Below are positions 42,934 through 50,839 of a stretch of DNA of 64,000 nt, one piece after another. The translations under genes were made by a program, and so were the position numbers. Source of the stretch: Clostridioides mangenotii TR (GTDB lineage: Bacteria; Bacillota; Clostridia; Peptostreptococcales; Peptostreptococcaceae); NCBI RefSeq assembly GCF_000498755.1, contig NZ_AXUS01000011.1:1-64000 (forward strand), in the 5' to 3' direction. Position 1 is the first letter of the stretch. Every line of letters begins with the position of its first letter. Below the pieces are notes generated by a model. It saw only the letters and a list, made by a program, of their open reading frames with translations, was not told the origin of the DNA and did no database searches.

Positions 42934-43251
42934 CTACCTTCCTCCTATAACACTTTTAATCATAGATAGCTTTCCATTTGCCATGGTGACTAGAGCACTA
43001 TACTGTAAGGTTGTCGCTGCTTGATTGACTTTTTCTGATTCAATATCCACATTGTTTTTGTCAACTCTCATTGATCTTGATCTATCTACTTTTACTTCTA
43101 TCTTTGGTGTATTACTCTCTAGTGTCTCCTCAAAGCTTACATACTTTCTTTTATAGCCTGTAGTGTTTATATTAGCTATATTATTAGCAATCGTCTGACT
43201 CCTTAGATTCGAAGCATCTAGTCCAAGTTTTATCAAGCCGTAACTCTCCAT
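42934..43251 (-). CDS. flgB: Flagellar rod protein FlgB
   Basis: This 105-residue rod protein has the N-terminal motif SQTIANNIANINTTGYKRKY and the short C-terminal helix region (VNQAATTLQYSALVTMANGK). It is slightly shorter than the usual 125-135 residues, with a reduced middle part, but both conserved ends are present. It is the first gene of the basal-body operon that runs to fliN. AAGGAGG lies close to the ATG. The upstream region contains a sigma-A-type promoter and no recognisable c-di-GMP riboswitch. Confidence 0.92.
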   Translation of the reverse strand: MESYGLIKLGLDASNLRSQTIANNIANINTTGYKRKYVSFEETLESNTPKIEVKVDRSRSMRVDKNNVDIESEKVNQAATTLQYSALVTMANGKLSMIKSVIGGR

Positions 43252-43411
43252 CTACTACCTCCTTTTTTAATATTTTTTAAATTATCATATTAATTAAAAT
43301 TTAATTTTAAGGCATTAATAATATAATTTACATATTATTATATCATTATGATAATTTTTTTGGTAAATTTTTGCATATTTTTATAATAATGGATATGGTT
43401 CATCATTTTTT

Positions 43412-43440
43412 TTATAATATACAATTTCAAGCTTTTTCAA
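43412..43440 (-). promoter_or_regulatory. Putative sigma-A promoter of the flgB operon
   Basis: On the minus strand, TTGAAA (43435-43440) and TTATAA (43412-43417) are 17 bases apart; TATTAT with 15-base spacing overlaps. A leader of about 150 bases would follow, very AT-rich, with weak hairpins. The gap is 78% or more A/T by eye, so the match could be chance. No sigma-28 site is seen here. Confidence 0.4.
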
Positions 43441-43495
43441 AGATTGTTTTAAATCTTATTTAATATTTTTTATATTGTATGAAATTTAATTAACC

Positions 43496-45652
43496 TTATC
43501 CTATACAATAGGAATCTCCTAACTTTACTTTTAAATAATTTATATTGTGGATAGTATCTTCATTGGTAAAGTCCATTGACAGTGCTCTTTTAAAAGCAAG
43601 ATCTGCTTCTTCAAATTTATTGTCGAGAATAAGTAATATTCCCTGTATATTTAGTACTCTTACATTTTCATCAAATTTACTTAAATATTCCGTTAAAAGA
43701 CTATTTGCGACTTGTACTTCTCCAACATTAATCATATTCTCTATATTATCTAAAAACATATTCCTAAGTTTTTTTAATTCTTCTGTCTCCTTCATCTCTT
43801 CCTGTAAATCCTCAATTATAAGCTTAATTGCTTTTGCATACCTTGGATACTCATATAAAAGAGACTGTAATGTTTCTATAGATATATGTTCTTCAAAACG
43901 ATAAGCTTCATTAAAAATTTTAAACTCTATTACAAATCTATCTACATCATTATTAACATATTTTAATAATTCATGATCGTTAAAATTTTTGTACAGACTG
44001 CCTATATATTGATATGAATACATTGCATAAATATATAATATCTGTTTATACCTACTATCATAAAGAACTCCATTTTCTAAAAGTACTTTAGATAATACTC
44101 TATAGATTCTTATTTTATTAAAATCATCTGTATTTGGCTGCGACATTATATATTGGTACAGAACAAACGATAGATCTTTATTGTGTTCTAGTTCGTGCTG
44201 CATATACTTCTCAACCCAAACTGAATCGAAATCATAAAATATCTCTAACAAATTTTCACCTTTGCTTATAGCTATATTTATAACTGGGCTGTACAAAATA
44301 TTTTTTTCATTTTTCAGTATTTTTCTACATTCTTCAATAGATACATTACTTTGTAATCTAGCTTTATTTAGTTTGCCGTAATTGTCATATAAAGAAGATA
44401 GTTTATCGTAAATGCAATTTTTATCTTCCTCTTTTAAAGTTCTTATAAAAATTTCGATATTATTGTAAAATATATTCTTCTCTAACTTTGAATTAGGAAT
44501 TTCTGCATAATAATCTAATATCTCATCACTTTTATTTAATTTATCTAGTGATGCAAATACTAGTTTATATACATTTTTTTTATTTTCAAAAGTATCTATA
44601 CTTTTATATTTTTCAAGTACTTTTTCGTATTCTTCGAATACATAGTGCATCTCTATCAGTTCTATTATTACACTATCTCTATTTGATAAAGTTACACTAT
44701 CAGTTAACATGTCATTCGCCTGTGTACTCAGTTCATAGTTATCTAAAAGATATAAGTATCTTTCATAGTAAAGCATGGAATTCTCCATATTACCTAAATT
44801 TTTCTGAACTTTTCCCAGGAAATAATAAATATCTATATTATTTTTATCTTCTTCTATGTATCTTAGACAAATTTCTTCGCATTTTTTGTACTTACCATTT
44901 GTAAAATACAGCAATACCAATGTCGAAGTTACATAGCCAGGTATAATATTTGCATCTTCATATATTTTGTATGATTTTTCTATATATTCTAATGCCTCTT
45001 TGTCCTTTTTTTCAGACATAAAATTTTTCCCAAGTTGATAATTTAAATACGGTTCATTTGGTTTATCTTTTAATTCCTTGACTAAAATATCGTAATTTCT
45101 CTTAATTTTATTCATTCTGAATTCTTCATCTACAAATAGATAGCCGTAGTGATTAAACTTAGATAACCTTCTAAATAACGGTTCAGAGAAAATAGGTTGT
45201 TCATGAATCTTCCCAGTATATTTAAAGCCTGATTTTCTAAAAATCCTAACTAATTCTACTGAACTTTCATAATTATTGAGCTCTGTTTTTCCATTCATTA
45301 TATTATTTACTTCTATTGAGGCGGAATTGTATATTTTATGCATGTCGCTTTTAAAAAACTCTATTAAATCTTTGGATTCGTTGAGAACTTCGTCTGCATC
45401 GATAACAAGTAACCATTCACCTGAAGCATAAGAAATAGATTTATTTCTCATACACCCAAAATCGTCATTCCATTCGCAGAAATAGACTTTATCTGTAAAA
45501 GTTTTTGCTATCTCTACAGTTTTGTCTGTTGATCCTGTATCAAGTATTATGATTTCGCTATCGATAGAATCTGTTATAGGCTTTAAGGCATTTAAAGTTT
45601 TCCGAAGAAACCGATCTTCGTTTTTTACCATCATTACTACACTAAGTAACAT
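43496..45652 (-). CDS. Family 2 glycosyltransferase with C-terminal TPR array (probable flagellin glycosyltransferase)
   Basis: The protein of about 718 residues starts with a GT-A family 2 domain (MLLSVVMMVKNEDRFLRKTL, LDTGSTDKTVEIAK, the metal-binding DADE segment WLLVIDADEVL) over roughly 230 residues. Then comes a long helical repeat region of TPR type (NEPYLNYQLGKNFMSEKKDK, DIYYFLGKVQKNLGNMENS, VLNIQGILLILDNKFEEADL). The start at 45652 has AAGGA eight bases upstream, better than the earlier ATGs. It is the first gene behind flagellin, the place occupied by a flagellin glycosyltransferase in Clostridioides difficile, so it probably glycosylates FliC. A 354-bp inverted-repeat element with hairpins separates the two. 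Confidence 0.85.
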   Translation of the reverse strand: MLLSVVMMVKNEDRFLRKTLNALKPITDSIDSEIIILDTGSTDKTVEIAKTFTDKVYFCEWNDDFGCMRNKSISYASGEWLLVIDADEVLNESKDLIEFFKSDMHKIYNSASIEVNNIMNGKTELNNYESSVELVRIFRKSGFKYTGKIHEQPIFSEPLFRRLSKFNHYGYLFVDEEFRMNKIKRNYDILVKELKDKPNEPYLNYQLGKNFMSEKKDKEALEYIEKSYKIYEDANIIPGYVTSTLVLLYFTNGKYKKCEEICLRYIEEDKNNIDIYYFLGKVQKNLGNMENSMLYYERYLYLLDNYELSTQANDMLTDSVTLSNRDSVIIELIEMHYVFEEYEKVLEKYKSIDTFENKKNVYKLVFASLDKLNKSDEILDYYAEIPNSKLEKNIFYNNIEIFIRTLKEEDKNCIYDKLSSLYDNYGKLNKARLQSNVSIEECRKILKNEKNILYSPVINIAISKGENLLEIFYDFDSVWVEKYMQHELEHNKDLSFVLYQYIMSQPNTDDFNKIRIYRVLSKVLLENGVLYDSRYKQILYIYAMYSYQYIGSLYKNFNDHELLKYVNNDVDRFVIEFKIFNEAYRFEEHISIETLQSLLYEYPRYAKAIKLIIEDLQEEMKETEELKKLRNMFLDNIENMINVGEVQVANSLLTEYLSKFDENVRVLNIQGILLILDNKFEEADLAFKRALSMDFTNEDTIHNINYLKVKLGDSYCIG

Positions 45653-45711
45653 AAGCCACATCCTTTCCTTCATAAGTTGATACATTTTTCAAACTTAACA
45701 CAAAAAATAAA

Positions 45712-46065
45712 GGAACTGTCTCAAAATTGATCAATCGACTAATTTACTCCATACAATTCTAAAAAATGAAATAAACGTCTTTTTAGCAAAACACTCGATC
45801 AATTCTTGGATTCAACCTTGAAATAAAGCTCAAGTTTTAAAATATAAAAACTTTTTATAAATTACAATAAAAAGTTTTTATATAAATAAAGTCATGAGAC
45901 ATCAGTCCATGACTTATTTATATACTTTATATTTTTATATACTTAAGCCATCTCCATGGGTTGATCCACCAAAATCGATTGAATAATACGGCTAAATGAC
46001 AACAATATTGCTCTGCTTAATTTGCAAAGCAACTCCGATAAATCAATCAATTTTGAGACAGCCCC
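45712..46065. repeat. 354-bp MITE-like element, copy 3
   Basis: The terminal inverted repeats of 20 bases agree at 18 positions (45712-45731 GGAACTGTCTCAAAATTGAT; the complement of 46046-46065 is GGGGCTGTCTCAAAATTGAT). There is no transposase or other gene inside. The interior holds two strong hairpins. The ends match the elements at 9895-9988 and 21635-21738 and recall the ends of IS1182-type insertion sequences. This element accounts for nearly all of the 435-bp flagellin-glycosyltransferase gap. Confidence 0.75.
45842..45920 (-). terminator. Tandem hairpins acting as flagellin terminator
   Basis: Two hairpins lie within the 354-bp element. The first met by flagellin transcripts has the 8-bp stem AAGTCATG/CATGACTT extended by A/T pairs (45883-45920). 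The second is a perfect 16-bp A/T-rich stem (45842-45857 with 45868-45883) followed by TTTTAAAA. Together they should stop or weaken transcription from fliC into the glycosyltransferase gene. Confidence 0.65.
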
Positions 46066-46087
46066 TTCAATAAAATAATTCAAATTA

Positions 46088-46936
46088 TTAGTTTAGTAAT
46101 TGTAATATACTTTGTGGTTGTTGATTAGCTTGCGCTAACATTGATTGGGACGCTTGCGCTAATATGTTTAGTTTAGATAATTGAACCATTTCACTTGCAA
46201 CATCAGTATCTCTTATTCTTGATTCTGCAGCAGTAACGTTCTCTACAGTATTAGATAAGTTTACTTGTGTTGACTCAAGTCTATTTTGTTGCGCACCGAT
46301 AGTTGATCTTGCAGAGTTTATGCTAGCAAGAGCGCTATCAATATTCGACATCATAGTTCTCGCTGAAGCAGATCCTTCAATAGTTCCAGCTTTCATAGAA
46401 GCTATAAGGTCTGAAGTTATTCCAGCATCTGCCATTATACTTGAAGTGTTAACTAGACTTACACTTATTTGATTGTCTGTTGATCCGCTTGAACCAACTT
46501 GTAAGCTTAATTGTGAAGTTGTCCCATCTAACAACTGTTTTCCATTGAATTCTGTAGTTTTAGACATTCTAGCTATTTCTTCACTTAATTGTGTCAATTC
46601 ATTAGCTATTTTTTCTCTTTCTGAAGCAGTATTAGTCTCATTTGCTGATTGAACAGCTAGTTGAGACATTCTCTTTAAAATATTTCCTGTTTCTTCTAAA
46701 GCTCCTTCAGCTGTTTGAACTACAGATATACCATCTTGTACATTTAGTCCTGCTTGATTTAAACCTTTAATTTGATTTCTCATCTTTTCAGAAATTGCCA
46801 AACCTGCAGAATCGTCAGCAGCTCTTTTAATTCTTAGACCAGAAGATAACTTCTCCATAGATCTACTTTGTAAAGCTGTGTTCTTATTCATTTGATTGTT
46901 TGCTATTAAAGCATTTACGTTGTTGTTAATTCTCAT
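46088..46936 (-). CDS. fliC: Flagellin FliC
   Basis: The 282-residue flagellin has the conserved D0/D1 N-terminus (MRINNNVNALIANNQMNKNT, SMEKLSSGLRIKRAADDSAG, LNQAGLNVQDGISVVQTAEG) and C-terminus (NRLESTQVNLSNTVENVTAA, ASEMVQLSKLNILAQASQSM, QQPQSILQLLN). The variable surface region is very short, as in Clostridioides difficile flagellin, which it strongly resembles by eye. It lies downstream of its own sigma-28 promoter with a leader of about 80 bases that has a 5' hairpin and a CsrA site, and has a strong GGAGGG site. It is followed by a glycosyltransferase gene, suggesting O-glycosylation of exposed Ser/Thr residues. Confidence 0.97.
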   Translation of the reverse strand: MRINNNVNALIANNQMNKNTALQSRSMEKLSSGLRIKRAADDSAGLAISEKMRNQIKGLNQAGLNVQDGISVVQTAEGALEETGNILKRMSQLAVQSANETNTASEREKIANELTQLSEEIARMSKTTEFNGKQLLDGTTSQLSLQVGSSGSTDNQISVSLVNTSSIMADAGITSDLIASMKAGTIEGSASARTMMSNIDSALASINSARSTIGAQQNRLESTQVNLSNTVENVTAAESRIRDTDVASEMVQLSKLNILAQASQSMLAQANQQPQSILQLLN

Positions 46937-46962
46937 TTTATTTACCCTCCATAGTTTTTGTC

Positions 46963-46974
46963 GACATCCTTGTC
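46963..46974 (-). promoter_or_regulatory. CsrA-binding hairpin in flagellin leader
   Basis: On the minus strand the leader reads GACAAGGATGTC, a 4-bp stem with AGGA in the loop. It contains ACAAGGATGT, a perfect match to the CsrA SELEX core ACARGGAUGU. It lies 12 bases before the flagellin GGAGGG site (46945-46950), which can serve as the second CsrA site, as in the hag leader of B. subtilis. Confidence 0.82.
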
Positions 46975-46992
46975 ATAAAATATAATCCGCAT

Positions 46993-47016
46993 TTGTAAGC
47001 ATATAATTACTTACAA
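46993..47016 (-). other. 5'-terminal stem-loop of flagellin mRNA
   Basis: TTGTAAG and CTTACAA (47010-47016 and 46993-46999) form a perfect 7-bp stem with a 10-base loop. The predicted transcription start from the sigma-28 promoter is at about 47015, so the stem would begin at the first base of the mRNA, a position that protects transcripts from 5'-end decay. Confidence 0.65.
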
Positions 47017-47021
47017 TATAA

Positions 47022-47048
47022 TAATCGTCCAAACCATATAAAACTTTA
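47022..47048 (-). promoter_or_regulatory. Sigma-28 promoter of fliC
   Basis: On the minus strand, TAAA (47045-47048) is followed after exactly 15 bases by GACGATTA (47022-47029), close to the sigma-D/sigma-28 consensus TAAA-N15-GCCGATAA. The -35 element overlaps the stop codon of the upstream fliT-like gene. Confidence 0.82.
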
Positions 47049-47380
47049 TACTTTTTTATCAAAAATATCTATTTTATTTCTAGAAACCCTAGAATATCCG
47101 ATATTTCCCTGTTTTTTACAGTTGTATTTGATCAATTCTTGTTTTAATCTGTCTAATCTATCATTAAAAAGTCTTTTTATCTTCTCATCCACTTCAGACA
47201 GTTTTTTATCATTATATATTTCAATAAATTTATCTTTTTCACTCTCATCTATACTTTCTAGCAACAGCATTCGCTCATCCAATTTTTCATCTATCTTTAA
47301 ATACTCTTCATTTTCTAGTAATTCTATCAGTTCAAGTGATTTTTTTCATACATAACACTTTTATCCTCTATGCTGTTCAT
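47046..47380 (-). pseudogene. fliT: FliT-like flagellar chaperone, split by a frameshift
   Basis: The gene behind fliD starts at 47380 (AGGTG site overlapping the fliD stop codon, five bases away) and reads MNSIEDKSVMYEKN before an early stop. If one A is added to the A7 run at 47340-47346, it continues as KKSLELIELLENEEYLKIDE into the long downstream frame (DERMLLLESIDESEKDKF to the end at 47046), giving a helical protein of about 111 residues with the size and position of the FliD chaperone FliT. Without that base, only a 78-residue fragment from an internal ATG at 47282 could be made. The FliT identity rests on context and helical pattern rather than strong motifs. Confidence 0.7.
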
Positions 47381-47385
47381 TAAAT

Positions 47386-48882
47386 CTACACCTGATTAAA
47401 GTAGTTCATTTGTGCATTGTATTTATTAAGGGATGCTTCTAGGTTTGCAAACTGAGCATATAATCTACTTTCTCTTTCTTTCATTTTCTCAATTAACCTA
47501 TTTATTATCTGCTCCTGGTCATTTATTTCTTTTGAGTATAAATTATTTGCACTTGTCGCTGATTTATCTATTCCAGATTTTTTTGCAAGTATAGATGTCG
47601 AACTGCCGGCATATTCGTAAAGTGTATCTTTTACTTTTTCAAACAGACCTTTTTTGCTAGAATTACCCACTAGTATTTCTTTTACTTTATCTCCATTTTG
47701 TTCAAGTGCCTGCCTAAATTTATCCTCATCGAAGTCAATTTGACCTCTTTTATTGTAATCTTGGGCTACTGTTAGTCCCATGTCAGATAAATTAAATCCA
47801 GCATCACCTATATTTCCAAATATATCTTCACTCAAATCTTCGACAAATTTCCTAAGCTCATCGTCATTTTTAAGAACTCCTTCTCTAGCCTTTTGATTCC
47901 AGTTCTCTATTTCTTTCTCACTCATTTCTTTCTTTTGTTCATCTGTCAATGGAGCAAAGTCCTTTGCCTTTTTCTGAATGACAAGAGTGTACATTTTGTC
48001 TAATAAGCCATTGTACTCTTTAATAAAAGACTTCATGTTATCAACTGAATTGCCGCTATCTACTATTGATGTAAGTTTAGACTCGCCAACAGAATTAACA
48101 TTATACGATATATTATCTATTATAAAATTATTTTTATTTTCATTTAACGCCCTGATTACTTCGCCTGTAACCGAGTCTTTAACTTCGCCTTCAAGATTTT
48201 TACCACTCTTTGTATAAACTCCATTTACACTAGGCCCTAAATCTTTAAGATCTGTAGTAGTACTATCTGATACTATACCGTCTATAAAGTCTCCGCCGAT
48301 CTCAAACTTTGAGTCAGCTCCCTCTCCACTTCCAGAAATTATCAGCTCACCCCTCATGTCATTAAAGCTAGCTTTTATACTCCCATCACCTTCAAATGCT
48401 TTGTTGATCTTGCTTGCAATATCCTTTTCTGAATCAGCTATATCTACTTCAATATCTTTTCCATTTATAGTTATTATGCTCGATCCAGAAGCAATCTGTT
48501 TTTTTATTGAATCCATGCTTATAGATATTTTAGGTGGTTCAGCGACCTGTGTAATGTCAAAAGTATAATTAATTCTATCTGTTCCAGAACCAGATACAGC
48601 AGTAATTACATCTGTATTTGAACTATTTATTTTGAAAGTAGAATAATTTTTGTCAGATAACAAATTGTTATTTGATGTCATACTAAAATACTTATCGTAC
48701 AATGATTTTGCATCTTTAATTATATCTCTGTATATCTCTTGCTTCCACTTAGTTCTCTGTTGATTTTGCTTTGCTTTATCGACTTGTTCTTGGTTTTTAA
48801 CCAACATCTCTTTAATTATTTTCTCTGTATCTATTCCACTTCCAGATAAACCTGTTATCCTAACTGGGTTTATACTCGCCAT
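47386..48882 (-). CDS. fliD: Flagellar filament cap protein FliD
   Basis: The 498-residue capping protein has the FliD N-terminal domain (RITGLSGSGIDTEKIIKEML, QQRTKWKQEIYRDI, FSTFKINSS-type segment STFKINSSNTDVI) and a C-terminal domain ending in a coiled coil (IINRLIEKMKERESRLYAQF, ANLEASLNKYNAQMNYF). It promotes polymerisation of flagellin at the tip. GGGGAGG precedes the ATG. It follows fliS by 15 bases and belongs to the sigma-28-driven late operon; its presumed chaperone FliT is encoded next but is frameshifted. Confidence 0.94.
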   Translation of the reverse strand: MASINPVRITGLSGSGIDTEKIIKEMLVKNQEQVDKAKQNQQRTKWKQEIYRDIIKDAKSLYDKYFSMTSNNNLLSDKNYSTFKINSSNTDVITAVSGSGTDRINYTFDITQVAEPPKISISMDSIKKQIASGSSIITINGKDIEVDIADSEKDIASKINKAFEGDGSIKASFNDMRGELIISGSGEGADSKFEIGGDFIDGIVSDSTTTDLKDLGPSVNGVYTKSGKNLEGEVKDSVTGEVIRALNENKNNFIIDNISYNVNSVGESKLTSIVDSGNSVDNMKSFIKEYNGLLDKMYTLVIQKKAKDFAPLTDEQKKEMSEKEIENWNQKAREGVLKNDDELRKFVEDLSEDIFGNIGDAGFNLSDMGLTVAQDYNKRGQIDFDEDKFRQALEQNGDKVKEILVGNSSKKGLFEKVKDTLYEYAGSSTSILAKKSGIDKSATSANNLYSKEINDQEQIINRLIEKMKERESRLYAQFANLEASLNKYNAQMNYFNQV

Positions 48883-48897
48883 AAAAAATCCTCCCCA

Positions 48898-49272
48898 CTA
48901 TCTAGCATTTTCGTCTACTTCATACCATAAATCTCTAATTTGCTCTATTAGTGGCAATAATTTATCTAAAATCTCTGCATCCTTCTTAATATTAGCTTTC
49001 ATAAGCTCTTGTCTTATAAAATCATAAACATCATATATATCTGTAGTCCAACCTCCTACGCTCGTATCTAAAGTAGACATAAGCTCGATAAATATGTTTT
49101 GTACTCTAACTAATTCTGAATGCGCTTTATTAATATTTTTATCCAATATTGCCAATCTAGCTATTTTAGTGTATTTAACTGCCCCATCTAAAAGCATTAA
49201 AAGCAGTTTATTTTGAGTTGCTGTATTCACTTCATTTTGTTTGTATGTATTATATGGATTAGTTTGATTCAT
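48898..49272 (-). CDS. fliS: Flagellin chaperone FliS
   Basis: The 124-residue four-helix protein has the FliS start (NPYNTYKQNEVNTATQNKLL), the helix pair LMLLDGAVKYTKIARLAI and the conserved end region (YDVYDFIRQELMKANIKKDA, EILDKLLPLIEQIRDLWYE). It binds the flagellin C-terminus in the cytosol and prevents premature polymerisation; in B. subtilis it also favours FliW release from flagellin. GAGG is upstream of the ATG. Only one fliS copy is present; the related C. difficile locus has two as I recall. Confidence 0.94.
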   Translation of the reverse strand: MNQTNPYNTYKQNEVNTATQNKLLLMLLDGAVKYTKIARLAILDKNINKAHSELVRVQNIFIELMSTLDTSVGGWTTDIYDVYDFIRQELMKANIKKDAEILDKLLPLIEQIRDLWYEVDENAR

Positions 49273-49291
49273 TTTTTACCTCACAGTGAAT

Positions 49292-49504
49292 TTACTTTAA
49301 TAAATCTGATAGATTAGATTTTTTATTTATTGCCTTTATATTTTCTTCTTTTACTTTTTCATAAATTTCTTTTCTTAGAATACTTACATCTTTAGGTGCT
49401 GAAATTCCCAATTTAACAGTGTTGTTGTCAACACTTATAACTGTAATTTCTATATCATCACCTAGCAGTATTGTATCATCTTTTTTTCTAGATATAACTA
49501 ACAC
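49292..49504 (-). CDS. csrA: Translational regulator CsrA
   Basis: The 70-residue RNA-binding dimer has the CsrA signature ([40 protein letters not shown]), including Arg44-equivalent and Leu4 positions important for RNA binding. It represses flagellin translation by binding the fliC leader, where a consensus site is visible at 46963-46974. It starts at a GTG whose first base overlaps the fliW stop codon, with AAGGGG upstream, so CsrA and its antagonist FliW are made in a coupled way. Confidence 0.96.
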   Translation of the reverse strand: MLVISRKKDDTILLGDDIEITVISVDNNTVKLGISAPKDVSILRKEIYEKVKEENIKAINKKSNLSDLLK

Positions 49505-49890
49505 TATTTATCACCCCTTAATTTGAAAGGAGTTTTTATATCGTATTTATCGTTTTGTATTACAATTTGAGATGCTAATTCCTTGTTTATATTTAAAACG
49601 ATAGGAGCTCTCATGTTTACAGTCGATGTAGCAAGACTTTCCCCTAGAGTTATTATATTTAACAATATTACATCCTCTGGATTTTCTATCTCAAGATCCT
49701 TAATATCGCTATCACTTAGATCTATTTCATAATCTTCATCAACAGCAAAAGGAGAAATAGATAAAAAACTTATATTTTTATCCTCCGTTGAATTAATCTC
49801 ATTGAATAACGGATTAGCTTCTACATCCAGTATTTCAAACTTATTTAAATTGTCAAATCCTAGTAATGGCTTTCTAAATTCTACGTTCAT
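49504..49890 (-). CDS. fliW: Flagellar assembly factor FliW (CsrA antagonist)
   Basis: The protein of about 128 residues shows the FliW pattern: [20 protein letters not shown]-type N-terminus, [20 protein letters not shown] and [20 protein letters not shown], then [19 protein letters not shown]. FliW binds CsrA and free flagellin, closing a feedback loop that ties flagellin synthesis to export. The start at 49890 is preferred over 49905 because GAGGT lies just before it; the earlier ATG overlaps the flgL stop codon without a ribosome binding site. Confidence 0.95.
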   Translation of the reverse strand: MNVEFRKPLLGFDNLNKFEILDVEANPLFNEINSTEDKNISFLSISPFAVDEDYEIDLSDSDIKDLEIENPEDVILLNIITLGESLATSTVNMRAPIVLNINKELASQIVIQNDKYDIKTPFKLRGDK

Positions 49891-49904
49891 AATTACCTCT
49901 TTCA

Positions 49905-50828
49905 TTAAATATAATCAAGTATTGTACTATTGAAAAATTGTGTTGTCGTCTTTAATGTCGCAGTATATACAAATTCAGCTTCTTTTAACTTAGTTAATGT
50001 AGTCGCGTAATCTGCATCTTGTTTTTTTGATAGCGCTTCTTTTATAACAACTAAATCGTCTCCATTTTTATCCTTTAAGGCTTCAAACTGTTTTGTCTTA
50101 GCACCATTTTGTGCTCTAGCTCCAGATATATCAGCTATAATCTTTTCCATTTTATCTAAGAATACAGTAGATAGATTTTTATCACTGTCATCTCTTACAG
50201 CCAATTCCTGAGATAAATCGTTTAAATCTTTAAACAGGTCATTAGATCCAAATATATCTTTAAGAGTAGTATTGAAATTACCCTTTACCCCAGATCCTAG
50301 ATCTAGATGTAGGTTGTTGTCCATCTTACTAGGATCCAGATTATCGCTTATTTTTATTGTTATGGCACCAGTCAAAGCATCTATCTCATATGTCACAGGA
50401 GCTTCATCTGTATCTGTTCCAGAGAATATATAGTCCCCACCATGGGATGTATTTAGGGTATCCACCATTTGTTTCATTAAATTATCAATGTTATTTTTTA
50501 TTTTATCTAGATCTTCATCTGTATGAATTCCATTTCCACTCTCTATTAATAACTTTTTTATATCAGATGTTATTTTTCCAAGTTGATCGAGCGCATTATC
50601 AGTTTGATCCATCCATTCAATTCCCTCATTACAGTTTTTTTCATACTGTTCTACTGATTTAACTTCATTTCTCATGTTTAAAATTTTAGCGGTATTAAAC
50701 GGATCATCTGATAGTCTATTAACTTTTCTTCCAGTCACAATACGCTGATTTTCTTTATCCATTTTCTGAAGATTATTTTGTATAGAATTTAAATGGCTTG
50801 TATTCATCATGCCGTTACTTATTCTCAT
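49905..50828 (-). CDS. flgL: Flagellar hook-filament junction protein FlgL
   Basis: The 307-residue protein has the flagellin-like N-terminal helix (QNNLQKMDKENQRIVTGRKV, NRLSDDPFNTAKILNMRNEV) and C-terminal helix (YATTLTKLKEAEFVYTATLK) plus the FlgL segment GGDYIFSGTDTDEAPV. It is a late export substrate at the hook-filament junction. The gene follows flgK by 11 bases. Length is normal for a Firmicutes FlgL. Confidence 0.93.
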   Translation of the reverse strand: MRISNGMMNTSHLNSIQNNLQKMDKENQRIVTGRKVNRLSDDPFNTAKILNMRNEVKSVEQYEKNCNEGIEWMDQTDNALDQLGKITSDIKKLLIESGNGIHTDEDLDKIKNNIDNLMKQMVDTLNTSHGGDYIFSGTDTDEAPVTYEIDALTGAITIKISDNLDPSKMDNNLHLDLGSGVKGNFNTTLKDIFGSNDLFKDLNDLSQELAVRDDSDKNLSTVFLDKMEKIIADISGARAQNGAKTKQFEALKDKNGDDLVVIKEALSKKQDADYATTLTKLKEAEFVYTATLKTTTQFFNSTILDYI

Positions 50829-50839
50829 TGAAAGCCTCC

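Noticed and set aside
43252-43495. Possible c-di-GMP riboswitch or invertible switch upstream of flgB
   Set aside because: Both are known in the related C. difficile operon, but none of the conserved riboswitch segments and no paired inverted repeats of switch type are visible in this AT-rich leader.
45712-46065. Transposase fragment inside the largest inverted-repeat element
   Set aside because: All six frames are short and show no DDE or other transposase motifs, so the element was called non-autonomous.
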